Below are positions 31,244-41,057 of a DNA stretch of 64,000 bases, in pieces (position 1 is the first letter of the stretch; each line of letters begins with the position of its first letter). Position numbers and translations under genes: made by a program. The DNA comes from Armatimonadetes bacterium 55-13. GTDB lineage: Bacteria > Armatimonadota > Fimbriimonadia > Fimbriimonadales > Fimbriimonadaceae. The stretch is from positions 55,261-119,260 of the forward strand of contig MKRX01000003.1 of NCBI GenBank assembly GCA_001898035.1, read 5' to 3'. The notes under the pieces are model-generated. The model was given only the letters and a program-made list of their open reading frames with translations. It was not told where the DNA came from and made no database searches.

Positions 31244-32127
31244 TCGTCCTTACCATCCTGATCAGCACCATTACGCTCTCCGCGCCGCTCATCTTGGCGG
31301 CACTTGGGGGCTACACCAGCGAAAGAAGCGGGATCATCAACATTGGCTTAGAGGGAAAAATGCTGATGGCCGCCTGTGTCACTTCTCTCGCAGCCGCCGC
31401 GTTCAATAACGCCGTCATGGGCGCGTTGTGCGGCATTGGATCGGCAACGTTGTTAAGCCTGTTGCACTGGCTCCTCACTCAGAAATTTTCTCTCGATCAC
31501 ATCATCAGCGGGATGGCGATCAATGCGATCGCCATGGGAGGCACCAACTTCTTGGATCGAGCCTTTACGGATACCGAGCGTACAAGTGGCGTGCCCGTAT
31601 TGCCTTCGCTTACCTTAAAGCTTGGAAGCGGGGCGACGTTTCCCATTTCTATCTATCTGATCTTGGCCTTTCTCCTACCAGGCCTCTTGGCGCTTTACAT
31701 CCGAAGGTCTCGTGCAGGACTGAGGCTCCTCGCCGTCGGAAACGACCCCGATAAATCTCGTTTGATGGGTGTTCGGCCCCTCAGGGTTCGTCTCGTGGCG
31801 GCCCTGGCAACCGGCCTGTTTACGGGACTGGCGGGAGCCATGATCTTGTCGAATGTCGGAAGATTCACCAACGAGATGACGGCGGGTCGAGGATACATCG
31901 CGCTTGCAGCATTAATTCTTGGGGGATGGCGACCTCTTCAGGCAATGTTGGCATGCATCACGTTTGGACTGTTTGAAGCTATTCAAATTCAACTCCAGGG
32001 CACAAATGTGCTGGGCGCCAAAATTCCTTCAGAGGCTTGGTCTGCCCTTCCCTATTTGGTAACCGTTATCGCACTCGCGGGATTCATTGGCAAGAGCCGA
32101 GCCCCACTTGGATTGGGTAAGCCCTAG
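31240..32127 (+). CDS. ABC importer permease, YufQ-like
   Basis: 295 residues, with the family signature YTSERSGIINIGLEGKMLMAA and contact loop FSLDHIISGMAINAIAMGGTNF. Partner of the preceding permease. No BMP-type substrate-binding lipoprotein is encoded next to the set, so that subunit must be elsewhere. Confidence 0.9.
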   Translation: MIVLTILISTITLSAPLILAALGGYTSERSGIINIGLEGKMLMAACVTSLAAAAFNNAVMGALCGIGSATLLSLLHWLLTQKFSLDHIISGMAINAIAMGGTNFLDRAFTDTERTSGVPVLPSLTLKLGSGATFPISIYLILAFLLPGLLALYIRRSRAGLRLLAVGNDPDKSRLMGVRPLRVRLVAALATGLFTGLAGAMILSNVGRFTNEMTAGRGYIALAALILGGWRPLQAMLACITFGLFEAIQIQLQGTNVLGAKIPSEAWSALPYLVTVIALAGFIGKSRAPLGLGKP

Positions 32128-32146
32128 AGGTAGTATTTCATCACAG

Positions 32147-32812
32147 ATGGTCGTCGGAATTGCATTCATCGCTCTGTCACAAGTCAAGCCCAGCGGCGCC
32201 GCGGCGGCTTTTTTTGCGAATGCAGAGACCAAAAAAATCGTTTCGGCTGCGCGCGCGGCCTATTCAAAGATGAAGACCGCTCGCTTCACGATTACCGCGG
32301 GCAAAGACATCAAACGCTATAGCTTTGCCACCGGTAAGATGTCTAGCGCCCAAGGTGGGTTGCAATGGACCTTCTCTAGTCGACGCCTGACGGTGATGAA
32401 GGATAACAAACTCTATCGAGGAGTTGTCAGTGCGCCAAATGTGAATGGTTGGCTGATCCGGGCTGGCTCGCCGCCTGAGCGGTTGCCAATCGAGCTTCTG
32501 AATGGAAGAAATCCCATCGATATTCTCTTGGCGCCAGGAAGCAGAGTACGTAAAGTCGGAACAATGAATCTTGGGAACGTCAACACCGACCTTGTTGAAA
32601 TTAAGTCCCCGGGCCTACGGGTCAGTCTGGGCATACGGTCGGACAATCACTTGATTGTAGACATCAGCGCCGAAAATACGGACAAGAGGGGAAACGTCCT
32701 CTTTCGGTCATCGCGCTCGGTCAGTTGGACAAGCGTCAATAAACCTCTTCCTAGTTCGGCATTCACTTTGGGGACCGGAAAGGCTCCCTTGCCTCTTAAG
32801 ACTCTCAGATAG
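32147..32812 (+). CDS. LolA-like secreted protein
   Basis: 221 residues from ATG 32147. The N-terminus (MVVGIAFIALSQVKPSGAAA) is a signal peptide. The rest is beta-rich with MKTARFTITAGKDIKRYSF and LRVSLGIRSDNHLIVDISAE, similar in pattern to LolA/LppX or DUF2092 outer-membrane lipoprotein sorting proteins. The upstream in-frame ATG at 32087 lies inside the permease gene and is not chosen. Family assignment is by pattern, not by strict motif. Confidence 0.6.
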   Translation: MVVGIAFIALSQVKPSGAAAAFFANAETKKIVSAARAAYSKMKTARFTITAGKDIKRYSFATGKMSSAQGGLQWTFSSRRLTVMKDNKLYRGVVSAPNVNGWLIRAGSPPERLPIELLNGRNPIDILLAPGSRVRKVGTMNLGNVNTDLVEIKSPGLRVSLGIRSDNHLIVDISAENTDKRGNVLFRSSRSVSWTSVNKPLPSSAFTLGTGKAPLPLKTLR

Positions 32813-32866
32813 AAAAGCCCCCTCAATCTTGGCTGGGATCAAGAGGGCTGACTTTAGCGATAGCTC

Positions 32867-34129
32867 TTACTTCGTGCCCGATGCTGCTTTATTAAGTTGC
32901 TGGACCGCCGATGCCCAGGCTGGATCAACTTTGCCCGGCATGATCTCCTGAGGAGTTTTCACCTCGACATCGGGAACGATTCCATTGTGCTCCAGGCGAA
33001 TCCCCTTTGCCGAAACATAGTCGTTGATGGGGTACTGGACTTGGAATCCTCGGACAACTGGAACCATAACCGAAACCAGAACTGCTCCCGCGGATTTCGT
33101 ACCGATCACTGGCGCGCCTAAAAGCTCTTTGAGCGCCTCGGCCGTGATCTCGGATGCTGAACCGGAGGCCCCATTGACGAGCACGGCGACTTTGCCCTTG
33201 AAAACCGGAACGTTTCGGTTGGCCGATGGACGGATCTTGCTGGTTTCACCAAATTCGGCAATCGCCTTCAAGTCGCTGGCATCTCCGCCCTTCTCCTTCA
33301 CGTACTGGTCGACCAGTCTCTTGGAAACGAAGGTTCCAACAGGAGTATCGCTTGGGACAAGAAGACCAAGGAAGTGGATCATATTCATGACCGCACCGCC
33401 ACCGTTATTCCGTAAATCGACGATGAGGTTTTTTGCCTTCGAGGCTTCCTTCATCAGGTTCTCGACGTTAGCACGATCGTAGCTAAGATCAAAGGTGTAA
33501 ATGTTGATGGCCGCGGTGTCTTTATCGACCCACTTCAACTCCTCCGGACGAACGGTGGAGAACTTTCGCCGAGTTATCGTGTAGTCCTTGAACTTACCGT
33601 CTGTTTTCTTGACCGTCACCGTGACCTGCTCGCCTTCATCGCCTCGCAAGTCGGCAGGATCTTTGATTTGCTTGCCGTTGGCCTTGACCAAGACGTCTCC
33701 TGCAACGATGCCAGCTTCATCCGCAGGCGCCTTCGGAACGGCCCTTACGACGAGCAGGCCCTCAGGATCCGGCTGAATGTTGACGCCAATTCCAACGGTA
33801 CTGCGATTGATTCTGGCTTGGACGTCGATGGGCTTCATCAACACGATGTGACTGAATCCAAACTGCTGGAGGGCGGTATTGACAGCGATCGCAAAATCAT
33901 CCTCGGATTCCGCCTTGTCGATATTCGCCTTCTGCTCTTCAAGGAGGGTATTGACTTTATTGAAGTCAACTCCGGGCACGTAAGCGTTTTTGGTGATGAG
34001 ATCGGTCATTCGCTCAAGCACTTCTTTCTTCGCCGCAGAATCCATCTTCGGCTTTTCTTGGGCCAGAGAGGAACTTGCGACGAGGGTGAATGCCAGGGCC
34101 GTTGCGAGAAGGTTGGATAGGGCTTTCAT
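32867..34129 (-). CDS. S41 family peptidase with PDZ domain
   Basis: 420 residues: signal peptide (1 to about 23), helical N-terminal region, PDZ domain (VVRAVPKAPADEAGIVAGDVLVKANG) and the S41 catalytic domain. The nucleophile is in GASGSASEI. Where CtpA proteins have the general-base Lys (GKG) this one has GAV, a change shared by a subgroup of S41 enzymes that may use other residues. Exported, periplasmic. It is not part of the S41 pair at 41.9-44.4 kb. Confidence 0.88.
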   Translation of the reverse strand: MKALSNLLATALAFTLVASSSLAQEKPKMDSAAKKEVLERMTDLITKNAYVPGVDFNKVNTLLEEQKANIDKAESEDDFAIAVNTALQQFGFSHIVLMKPIDVQARINRSTVGIGVNIQPDPEGLLVVRAVPKAPADEAGIVAGDVLVKANGKQIKDPADLRGDEGEQVTVTVKKTDGKFKDYTITRRKFSTVRPEELKWVDKDTAAINIYTFDLSYDRANVENLMKEASKAKNLIVDLRNNGGGAVMNMIHFLGLLVPSDTPVGTFVSKRLVDQYVKEKGGDASDLKAIAEFGETSKIRPSANRNVPVFKGKVAVLVNGASGSASEITAEALKELLGAPVIGTKSAGAVLVSVMVPVVRGFQVQYPINDYVSAKGIRLEHNGIVPDVEVKTPQEIMPGKVDPAWASAVQQLNKAASGTK

Positions 34130-34184
34130 GGCTGTGTCTAGGTGTCACTACGCTAAATACGCGGCGTAACGATCCCTCAAGAGA

Positions 34185-34190
34185 TAAAAT
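34185..34190 (+). promoter_or_regulatory. -10 box for a leaderless GTG-start transcript
   Basis: TAAAAT ends six bases before the GTG of the following gene, with no Shine-Dalgarno site. Confidence 0.5.
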
Positions 34191-34196
34191 CGGCAG

Positions 34197-36488
34197 GTGG
34201 ACCCGCTTTCTCTCCTCCTCCGCGACGACAAGTGGTTTTTAGGAGGCGGAAAAGGCGCTCTTTACGCACCCGCATTTCCGAGACACCTCGAAGCACCCGG
34301 ATTCTGGGACGAGTCGTTCTTTGCCGACATAAGGTTGACGCGTATTTTTACGGTTCTGTTCAATTCAACCGACGGCAAATGCGTCAAGTTCCGCGGCCAG
34401 GTTGAAAGTTGGAGACCTGACCGGCTTGTCCTGATCCATAGGTCGTCTATCGCGACGGTTCGAGAAACTCGCTGTGTGACCGAGTCGAACGCTTGGGTAT
34501 CGGTTTTTGAACTGTTAGAAGGCGCAGAAGACCTGAATGCCTTTGTCTGGTCCTTACAAAACCTCGAACCAGCCGGTAACGGATCGCCGTGGCAATCGGT
34601 CCAGTCGGTCAAGGTTGAGTCGGAATGCATAAGTTGGCGGTGGCTAACTTCTTGGCCGGTTGAACTTGAACCGGATCGAACCGGAATTGAGGATGAGCGT
34701 ACGCAGGCTCAAAGCGGACGAATGCTTCCCCCACTCCCCCTGTCGATCAAGCTTGGCGCATCTGGTCAGCGTCTTGGCTATACCGTGAATTTGGCGCAAA
34801 GGCATGACGATTCTCCCGCCTGGGAAACTTCCGTTCTTCCCCAAAAGCTGAAAGGAGGGAGGCTGCCAGGTGACTTCAAGTTTGAAGTCGGCACCGCGCC
34901 ATCGGAAGGTTTGCTTCATATGCTTCAGCACTTCCGGTTGACCAAAGATCAGCCTCTGATTGTTGCCTGCGCGGTTGGATTGAACGACTTGTCCGCCACA
35001 GAGGGTCTTCGTTGCGGTCTTGCATCGGATGTGGTTGCACAGTCGGAACGCTCTTGGGTCGATTACTTCAATTCGGTGCCTCAATTCGAATCAAGTAATG
35101 CGCACCTAACCAACGCTTACTGGTATCGCTGGTACGGACTTCGACTCAATACGGTCGATCTGGATGGGCTTCCCATTGCCGGGACGAATCAGACGTTCGA
35201 ACCCTTCATAACCGAGGGAATCGGATTTTTTCGAAATTTTGTGACCTACTCCGCCCAAGCACATCTTCGCGAGGTTGCCTGGATGCACTCTCCTCGATTG
35301 GGATTGGGGATTGTCAGCAATCTGCTCAAGTGCCAGAAGGCGGACGGTATGACGCCTGGGCACAACTATTCATGCCGCCCCTCTCGCGACTTTTATCACG
35401 CAGATTTCGCCACCGGAGCAGCGCTCTTGATGGACATCCACGGGGTTCGATTGGATAGACGATTCTTTACCAATTATTTGGACTTCCTAGTCAGGAAGCG
35501 AGGCTATCGATTCCCAGCGCCATCGCCTGGCCAACGCGTTTCTCCTCTTTTGATCTTGATCTTCGATCAGAACGAAACAGGTCAAGAGTACATGTCTCGA
35601 TACCAGTTTGTGAGCGAGAACGCCGATAAGTGGGGTTCTTTCCAAGTTGCCGGGGTCGAATCTACGCTGTACGCCGAGAGGTTGACCAGCTTTCTCCTCA
35701 ACCTGTCTCCCACTGCAGAAGAGTCTTCCGTGTTACACAGACTTTATGAAGAGCTTGTTTGCGGACTCGCCGAAGTCTCATTCGATCGCGGTACGAATTG
35801 GTTTTCTGACGTAAAGTTGGATGGGGCGAGATCTCCCGCGCGACCCTCCACTGGACTCTATCCTCTATTGGGTCCGGCTCACCTGCTGTGGCACAATTAC
35901 AGAGTCGATTTGGGAGCCGTTTTCGATCGATGGCTGGTCAATGCGGAGGAGTTTTGGCTCAGGGCATTTCCCGCCACGGCGAAGTCCGATCCACTCTTCG
36001 ACGGGGACGGCGAGTGGAAAGGCAAACGTCTGAACTGCTCGTGGAGTGGACGCAGTTGGCCGATGGCGAATTCGCATCTGGTAGATGCCGCGGCCCAGTG
36101 GGCAAGGGTACTGACAAGAGACAGGGAAGAAATGACCGAGAATCAGTCGATGGCTGCTCGGATAAGGGCCGGAAAGGCCCTGATGAAGACAATCTCTCTC
36201 ATGTTTCATGGCGATGACCCTAACCGACCCAACTCATATGAGCATTACGATCCCGAGAGCGGAGTTCCCAGTCTTTATCGTGGTTACGACGATTACATGC
36301 ATTCATGGATCGTTGACCTCATTCTCAGACACGCAGTTGGGATCAATCCAGGTTCGGAGACTCTTGACCCGTTACCCTTAGGAGTCGACTGGATTGAATG
36401 TCGAGAGATTCCATGCAAGCAAGGTCGACGGCACGTGCGAATCGAAAGGGACGTCGTGGTGAGAGACGAATACACGAGTTGCCCTTAG
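34197..36488 (+). CDS. Putative (alpha/alpha)6-barrel glycoside hydrolase, MGH1-like
   Basis: 763 residues without a signal peptide. The N-terminal third looks like a beta sandwich (SIKLGASGQRLGYTVNL). The C-terminal half has helical-barrel features of debranching enzymes and GH63/MGH1-like glucosidases: FFRNFVTYSAQAHL, KADGMTPGHNYSC, NCSWSGRSWPMANSHLVDA, and YEHYDPESGVPSLYRGYDDYMHSW. Candidate acidic catalytic residues lie in these motifs but cannot be fixed. Starts GTG at 34197. A cytosolic alpha-glucan hydrolase is plausible; I would not name a substrate. Confidence 0.6.
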   Translation: MDPLSLLLRDDKWFLGGGKGALYAPAFPRHLEAPGFWDESFFADIRLTRIFTVLFNSTDGKCVKFRGQVESWRPDRLVLIHRSSIATVRETRCVTESNAWVSVFELLEGAEDLNAFVWSLQNLEPAGNGSPWQSVQSVKVESECISWRWLTSWPVELEPDRTGIEDERTQAQSGRMLPPLPLSIKLGASGQRLGYTVNLAQRHDDSPAWETSVLPQKLKGGRLPGDFKFEVGTAPSEGLLHMLQHFRLTKDQPLIVACAVGLNDLSATEGLRCGLASDVVAQSERSWVDYFNSVPQFESSNAHLTNAYWYRWYGLRLNTVDLDGLPIAGTNQTFEPFITEGIGFFRNFVTYSAQAHLREVAWMHSPRLGLGIVSNLLKCQKADGMTPGHNYSCRPSRDFYHADFATGAALLMDIHGVRLDRRFFTNYLDFLVRKRGYRFPAPSPGQRVSPLLILIFDQNETGQEYMSRYQFVSENADKWGSFQVAGVESTLYAERLTSFLLNLSPTAEESSVLHRLYEELVCGLAEVSFDRGTNWFSDVKLDGARSPARPSTGLYPLLGPAHLLWHNYRVDLGAVFDRWLVNAEEFWLRAFPATAKSDPLFDGDGEWKGKRLNCSWSGRSWPMANSHLVDAAAQWARVLTRDREEMTENQSMAARIRAGKALMKTISLMFHGDDPNRPNSYEHYDPESGVPSLYRGYDDYMHSWIVDLILRHAVGINPGSETLDPLPLGVDWIECREIPCKQGRRHVRIERDVVVRDEYTSCP

Positions 36489-36526
36489 GGGGCGACAACT
36501 TTCCTGCTCTTGGCCCATCATAAGGC

Positions 36527-38800
36527 GTGCCCTTCATCCGCAAGCACTGGCCTGTTATCTTTCTCTTTTTGATCCCGTTGATTCCCTTGTGGAGGGCAAT
36601 CTTCTTGGGAGAGTCTATCGGCCCGTTCGACCAGATTCGTCAGATGGCTCCGTGGTACGGCCCGAAGCCATCGCAACCATGGGATGTCTTGCAAGCAGAC
36701 GGAGTGCTCCAGTTCTACGGATGGCGTGATCTCGTATTCCAATCATGGGCTCATGGCACGATCCCTTTTTGGAATCCGTTCGAGTTATGCGGCACACCCT
36801 TGCTAGCCAACTCTCAATCAGCCCCCCTATATCCCGGGCACATCCTCATGGGCTTACTCCACATCCCTACGAGCATCGCAGTTTCCTTGCTCGCCTGGTT
36901 TCATTTGTTTGTTGCAGGATGGGGAGTCGCAAAGCTATCGGAGCGGTTGGGAGCTAGCAAAACGGGCGGAGCCGTTGGCGGCTCCTCGTTCGCGCTTTCT
37001 GCTTTTATGCTGGGATGGACTGGACTCTCAAGCGTTATCACCACCGTTTGTTGGATTCCTTGGGTGCTATTGGGCATCGCATGCTTATTCCAAGGTGATC
37101 CATCCCGACGGGCCAAGGTTCGCGGCGTGGTACTGCTTGCCGTTGCAACGGCCCTTATGACCTTGGCCGGACACCTTCAGTTTGTCGCCTACGGCTATAT
37201 GGCTGCCATCGCCTTTTTAGTCTGGTTCATGGGCCAGAAGAGCATTCCTAGTCGAGCCAAATCCCTTGGCTTCGCCATTTTGGCGATGGGATTGGGAGCG
37301 GCTATCGCCGCCCCCCAGCTACTGCCCGTACTTAAATTTGGCGAGTTCTCTCACAGAAAAGGCGCCCCTACCGAGGAGGGATATCAAGCGTACGTGGCGA
37401 GCGCCATCAAGCCATTTGAACTCGCCAATACAGGATACGCGATGGCCCTTGGTAACCCTCGAACGACCGCCGACGGTGATATAGGGGTTTCCACGTATTG
37501 GCCCGCTGTTGCCAAGCAGGGCGGAAACTTCACGGAATCGGCCGTTGCTTTGGGCCCGTTGATCCTGAGCCTGCTTTTCATGGCCCCATGGAAGAAAAAG
37601 GGACGACTGATGGGTGGTGTCGCTCTGGTTGGAAGTCTGGCCCTTTTGCTAGCTCTGGGCACCCTCGTTAACATCCTGCTTTACAACTACCTGCCCGGCT
37701 GGTCGTCCACAGGTTCGCCGGGGCGCGTTATCGGACTCTTCGTCATGTCGGCATGTGTGTTGGGAGGCATTGCCTTCTCAAACTTAGGGCCCCTGCCCGA
37801 GAAAGGAAGCGCTCGCTATATTCCCTTACTCTTGCCCGCCATACTCACGATTGGACTCATTAGCTTAGGCTCGCTGGCACAACCCCCCGAGCAACTGGCG
37901 GAAGCCGTGGGCGTCCTTCGATCACAGGCAATCCGCAATGCGGCCCCCGGCCTTCTGGCATCCGTGCTATTTGCAACCGCCGGCCTCCTCGTTACTCTTC
38001 ATCCAGTCAAGGCGTACACGCGCATAATTCAACTATTGGCGCCGGTCGGCGTTGCATTGGCTTCGGGCTCATTAACGATCGTTCCAACTGGGCTTCCCCT
38101 GGCTTCGGTCGAAACTTCACATTCCAATGGGTCAGCCGCCTACGAGCGCTTTGCATTCGTGAATCAAGGCTGGGACCTCTTGGTGGCGGCGCCTGGAATG
38201 TTCCCGCCCAATACCGCCCTATCAAGCAGATTGCATGATGTTGCCGGTTATGATTCGCTTCTTCACCGAGATACCAAGGCCCTGCTGGATGACATCAATG
38301 GCCAAGATTCGGCTCCGCCAGCGAACGGCAACATGATGTTTATCAAACCAACTTTCGATGCGCAAAAACTCGCAGGCGCGGGGGTAACCGAAGTTTGGTC
38401 GCGAAAGCCACTGGAACAGATGGATGAGCCCTATGTCTATTCGGAAAATTGGGTTAAGTACAAACTCAGCGGTCCTGGTCGCGCCGACGTCGCCGGAAAA
38501 CCAGCAGAGATCGAAAAAGAATCGGGTGGCTATCTTCAGATTTTGGCCGAGGGTCCCGGCGTTCTGACAATTCGAGAGCGCAACATGCCGGGCTGGCACG
38601 CCATGACCGAGGGGAGAGAATTGGAGATCAAGGGCGACCCTTGGATCGAGGTCGAGTTGCCTCCCGGAAAGCATTCTGTCGATTTGGCCTATATTGCTCC
38701 GGGATTCAAAACGGGCTTGTCACTCGCCATACCAGCATTCATCCTTCTAGGACTAATGATTCTCTTCATGCGAAGAGAATCTGGACAATCCGGGACATAG
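36527..38800 (+). CDS. YfhO-like polytopic membrane protein
   Basis: 757 residues with about 12 helices. FWNPFELCGTPLLANSQSAPLYPGH is the region typical of YfhO and related GT-C fold proteins, which act on lipid-linked sugars or teichoic acid in other bacteria. The last 200 residues form a soluble domain (GWHAMTEGRELEIK) before a final helix (GLSLAIPAFILLGLMILF) and basic tail. GTG start at 36527. Confidence 0.75.
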   Translation: MPFIRKHWPVIFLFLIPLIPLWRAIFLGESIGPFDQIRQMAPWYGPKPSQPWDVLQADGVLQFYGWRDLVFQSWAHGTIPFWNPFELCGTPLLANSQSAPLYPGHILMGLLHIPTSIAVSLLAWFHLFVAGWGVAKLSERLGASKTGGAVGGSSFALSAFMLGWTGLSSVITTVCWIPWVLLGIACLFQGDPSRRAKVRGVVLLAVATALMTLAGHLQFVAYGYMAAIAFLVWFMGQKSIPSRAKSLGFAILAMGLGAAIAAPQLLPVLKFGEFSHRKGAPTEEGYQAYVASAIKPFELANTGYAMALGNPRTTADGDIGVSTYWPAVAKQGGNFTESAVALGPLILSLLFMAPWKKKGRLMGGVALVGSLALLLALGTLVNILLYNYLPGWSSTGSPGRVIGLFVMSACVLGGIAFSNLGPLPEKGSARYIPLLLPAILTIGLISLGSLAQPPEQLAEAVGVLRSQAIRNAAPGLLASVLFATAGLLVTLHPVKAYTRIIQLLAPVGVALASGSLTIVPTGLPLASVETSHSNGSAAYERFAFVNQGWDLLVAAPGMFPPNTALSSRLHDVAGYDSLLHRDTKALLDDINGQDSAPPANGNMMFIKPTFDAQKLAGAGVTEVWSRKPLEQMDEPYVYSENWVKYKLSGPGRADVAGKPAEIEKESGGYLQILAEGPGVLTIRERNMPGWHAMTEGRELEIKGDPWIEVELPPGKHSVDLAYIAPGFKTGLSLAIPAFILLGLMILFMRRESGQSGT

Positions 38801-38874
38801 CTGGGCCCAAATTCCTCAAGTTCCCCCAAGTTCACGGAGTTTCTGTACAATGCTTTACGTTCCAGGGAAGCACC

Positions 38875-39399
38875 GTGGCAGATTGGTATTACATTGGACA
38901 TTACGGACAACTCGGCCCACTTAGTCGAGAGCAACTCGATGAGTTGATCGATGGTGGAGTCATTTCACGCGAGACCTACATTTGGTCGACTGGAATGACG
39001 GAATGGCTGCCTGCAGAACGCGTAACCGAACTTAGATCGGTGTTCGCGACCAGCCAGCCCTATGCCACTCCACCACCTCCGCCAGCAATGCCTCGAATCC
39101 CTCATTCTCAAAACTCCCCGATTCGCCCGCCGATGGCCGATCCGCATTTTGGAGGCAGTGCCTACCAAAACGCTTATCCTGGGCTTCGAAGCGACCGGAA
39201 TCGCACATTAGCCGGCATCTTGCAACTCATCTTGCCGGGAGTTGGAAGGATTTACTTAGGCTACGCCGCTTTTGGCGTCCTTCAGCTTATTTTCACCCTC
39301 TGCGGTGGGCTAGGCTACCTATGGTCCATTATCGATGGGATCATTATTCTCACCGGTGGCGTCAAACTGGACGGCTACGGACGTCAACTTGCCGAATAG
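38875..39399 (+). CDS. GYF_2 - TM2 domain membrane protein
   Basis: About 174 residues. The N-terminal GYF_2 domain is WYYIGHYGQLGPLSREQL...YIWSTGMTEWLP; a Pro-rich linker follows (PPPPPAMPRIP); the C-terminal TM2 domain has AGILQLILPGVGRIYLG and a second helix ending IDGIIILTGG. GYF_2 domains bind peptides; TM2 proteins are of unknown role. GTG 38875 is chosen because AGGGAAG lies just upstream; the longer open frame from 38641 overlaps the previous gene. Confidence 0.78.
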   Translation: MADWYYIGHYGQLGPLSREQLDELIDGGVISRETYIWSTGMTEWLPAERVTELRSVFATSQPYATPPPPPAMPRIPHSQNSPIRPPMADPHFGGSAYQNAYPGLRSDRNRTLAGILQLILPGVGRIYLGYAAFGVLQLIFTLCGGLGYLWSIIDGIIILTGGVKLDGYGRQLAE

Positions 39400-39437
39400 T
39401 GAGAATTGAGGATTCGGCGACAAATCTCAAACGTCAG

Positions 39438-39443
39438 TAGAAT
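39438..39443 (+). promoter_or_regulatory. -10 box close to the cyclophilin start
   Basis: TAGAAT ends eight bases before the ATG of the next gene; no Shine-Dalgarno site is present. Confidence 0.4.
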
Positions 39444-39451
39444 AGATAGCG

Positions 39452-40000
39452 ATGCGGTCGTTCTTGATCCTTCTTTCCATAGTTGTGCTGAGCGCTTTTG
39501 CGGGCGGTCAAACCTATTCTCCCCGACCTGGTGAGACGGTCATTAAGATCATCATCGAGGGTCGAGGCAATATTTTTATCAAGTTGCACACCAAAGAGGC
39601 ACCTAAAACCACCTCTCACATTCTCGACCTCGTCAGCGAAAAATTCTATGACGGGCAAAAGGTGTTTCGCGCCGAGAAAACTCCACGTCCCTACGCGATC
39701 CAGCTTGGAGATCCGATCACCAAGACTAAGGACGTCAATGACGAGGCCGTTGGCAAAGGCGGCAGCGGAAAGAGTGTGCCCTACGAGGACAGCGGGTTCC
39801 CGAATGAAGAGGGAGCCGTCGGGCTCGCCGCGATCCAAGGCGATAAGAATTCCGGAGACAGTCAGTTTTATATCTTGATGAGTCCGGCTCGATTCTTGGA
39901 CGGGGGCTATACCGTATTTGGCAAGGTTGTGGCGGGTATGGATGTTGTCAAACGCGTCGAGCGCGGAGACAAGGTGGTCTCAATTACCGTCGTTCACTAG
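39452..40000 (+). CDS. Cyclophilin-type peptidyl-prolyl isomerase (exported)
   Basis: 182 residues with a signal peptide (1 to about 19). The domain shows FIKLHTKEAPKTTSHI, FYDGQKVFRAEK (where the catalytic Arg of human CypA sits), GAVGLAAIQGDKNSGDSQFYI and LDGGYTVFGKVVAGMDVV. Speeds cis-trans isomerisation of prolyl bonds in exported proteins. The usual FHRV motif reads VFRAE, so activity may differ. Confidence 0.9.
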   Translation: MRSFLILLSIVVLSAFAGGQTYSPRPGETVIKIIIEGRGNIFIKLHTKEAPKTTSHILDLVSEKFYDGQKVFRAEKTPRPYAIQLGDPITKTKDVNDEAVGKGGSGKSVPYEDSGFPNEEGAVGLAAIQGDKNSGDSQFYILMSPARFLDGGYTVFGKVVAGMDVVKRVERGDKVVSITVVH

Positions 40001-40039
40001 ACACCTCGGCAGAGTTGCCCACAGAGCTCGATAGTGTCA

Positions 40040-40045
40040 TACTCT
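40040..40045 (+). promoter_or_regulatory. -10 box for a leaderless permease operon
   Basis: TACTCT ends seven bases before the GTG start at 40053, with no Shine-Dalgarno site. Confidence 0.5.
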
Positions 40046-40052
40046 GAGTTCT

Positions 40053-41057
40053 GTGGAGCGCGCTATCGATTCTCAAAACGACGTACCGCGTACTCCGTCT
40101 CCCTGGCCCAGCATTCTCAGGGCAGTAGTCTTGCGACTGTTCTATGGCATCCTCAGCCTCATATTCATCTCGTTTGTTGTCTTTATTGCGGATGAACTAG
40201 CGCCAGGCGATGCCGCCAACGTTTTGGCCGGCGATAAAGCAACAGCGGCACAGTTAGAGTCTCTTCGCCACCAAATGGGTCTGGACCGACCGTGGCCGAT
40301 CCGATACGTAGAGTTCCTCGGCAATGCGGCCAAATTCGATTTCGGCAAGAGCTATTTTGGAACAAAGCGTCCTGTGGGCGAGTTGTTGGCCGAGAAACTG
40401 CCGCTCACCGCATTGATCGCCCTCTGCGCGATTGTTGTGGCGTCCGCGGTTGGCATTGGTTTAGGCACCATCGCCGGGATCTATCGGACCCGCCCTCCCG
40501 ATACGGCCATTCTCCTTGCCTCCACATTAGGCGTCACCATTCCAACCTTCGTGCTGGCGCCCATCATGGTTTACTATTTCTCGACCGTTAAGGACGTGTT
40601 GCCTGCGACGTGGGACCCTAACCCCACTGCGCCGATTTGGATGTATCTCTTAATGCCGGTGCTCATCCTTGCCGCCCGCCCTGCTGCCTTGCTTACGCGC
40701 TTGACGCGCGCCAGCATGATTGAGACGCTCCAGCAGGAGTTCATCCGCACTGCAATCGCAAAAGGAGTTCCTTTCCGACAACTCATTTTCCGGCACGCTT
40801 TACGGAATGCCATCCTGCCCGTGATAACCGTAATCGGAACGAGCTTTGGATTTCTACTCACTGGCTCGTTCGTCTTGGAAACGGTTTTCACCATTCCTGG
40901 GATCGGCCAAGATGGTATTGAAGCGATCCTGCAGGGCGATATGCCTCGTGTACAGGGCATTGTGATGGTCACGGGGGCGATGTTTGTGATCCTCAACTTG
41001 ATCGTGGACATCTTAATGCCGTTACTGGATCCACGAATCAGGGAGGCCCAAGTTTGA
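40053..41057 (+). CDS. Oligopeptide/nickel-type ABC permease (DppB/OppB family)
   Basis: 334 residues, six helices; GDAANVLAGDKATAAQLESLRHQMGLD is the periplasmic opener typical of OppB/DppB, and RTAIAKGVPFRQLIFRHALRNAILPVITVIG is the EAA loop. Start GTG. It overlaps the second permease by four bases. Transported substrate is peptide-like or a nickel chelate in relatives. The binding protein and ATPases are not nearby. Confidence 0.92.
   Translation: MERAIDSQNDVPRTPSPWPSILRAVVLRLFYGILSLIFISFVVFIADELAPGDAANVLAGDKATAAQLESLRHQMGLDRPWPIRYVEFLGNAAKFDFGKSYFGTKRPVGELLAEKLPLTALIALCAIVVASAVGIGLGTIAGIYRTRPPDTAILLASTLGVTIPTFVLAPIMVYYFSTVKDVLPATWDPNPTAPIWMYLLMPVLILAARPAALLTRLTRASMIETLQQEFIRTAIAKGVPFRQLIFRHALRNAILPVITVIGTSFGFLLTGSFVLETVFTIPGIGQDGIEAILQGDMPRVQGIVMVTGAMFVILNLIVDILMPLLDPRIREAQV

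Noticed and set aside
34197..36488. Naming the large protein as a specific trehalase or glucosidase
   Set aside because: Barrel-like motifs are present but catalytic residues and substrate motifs cannot be fixed from one sequence.
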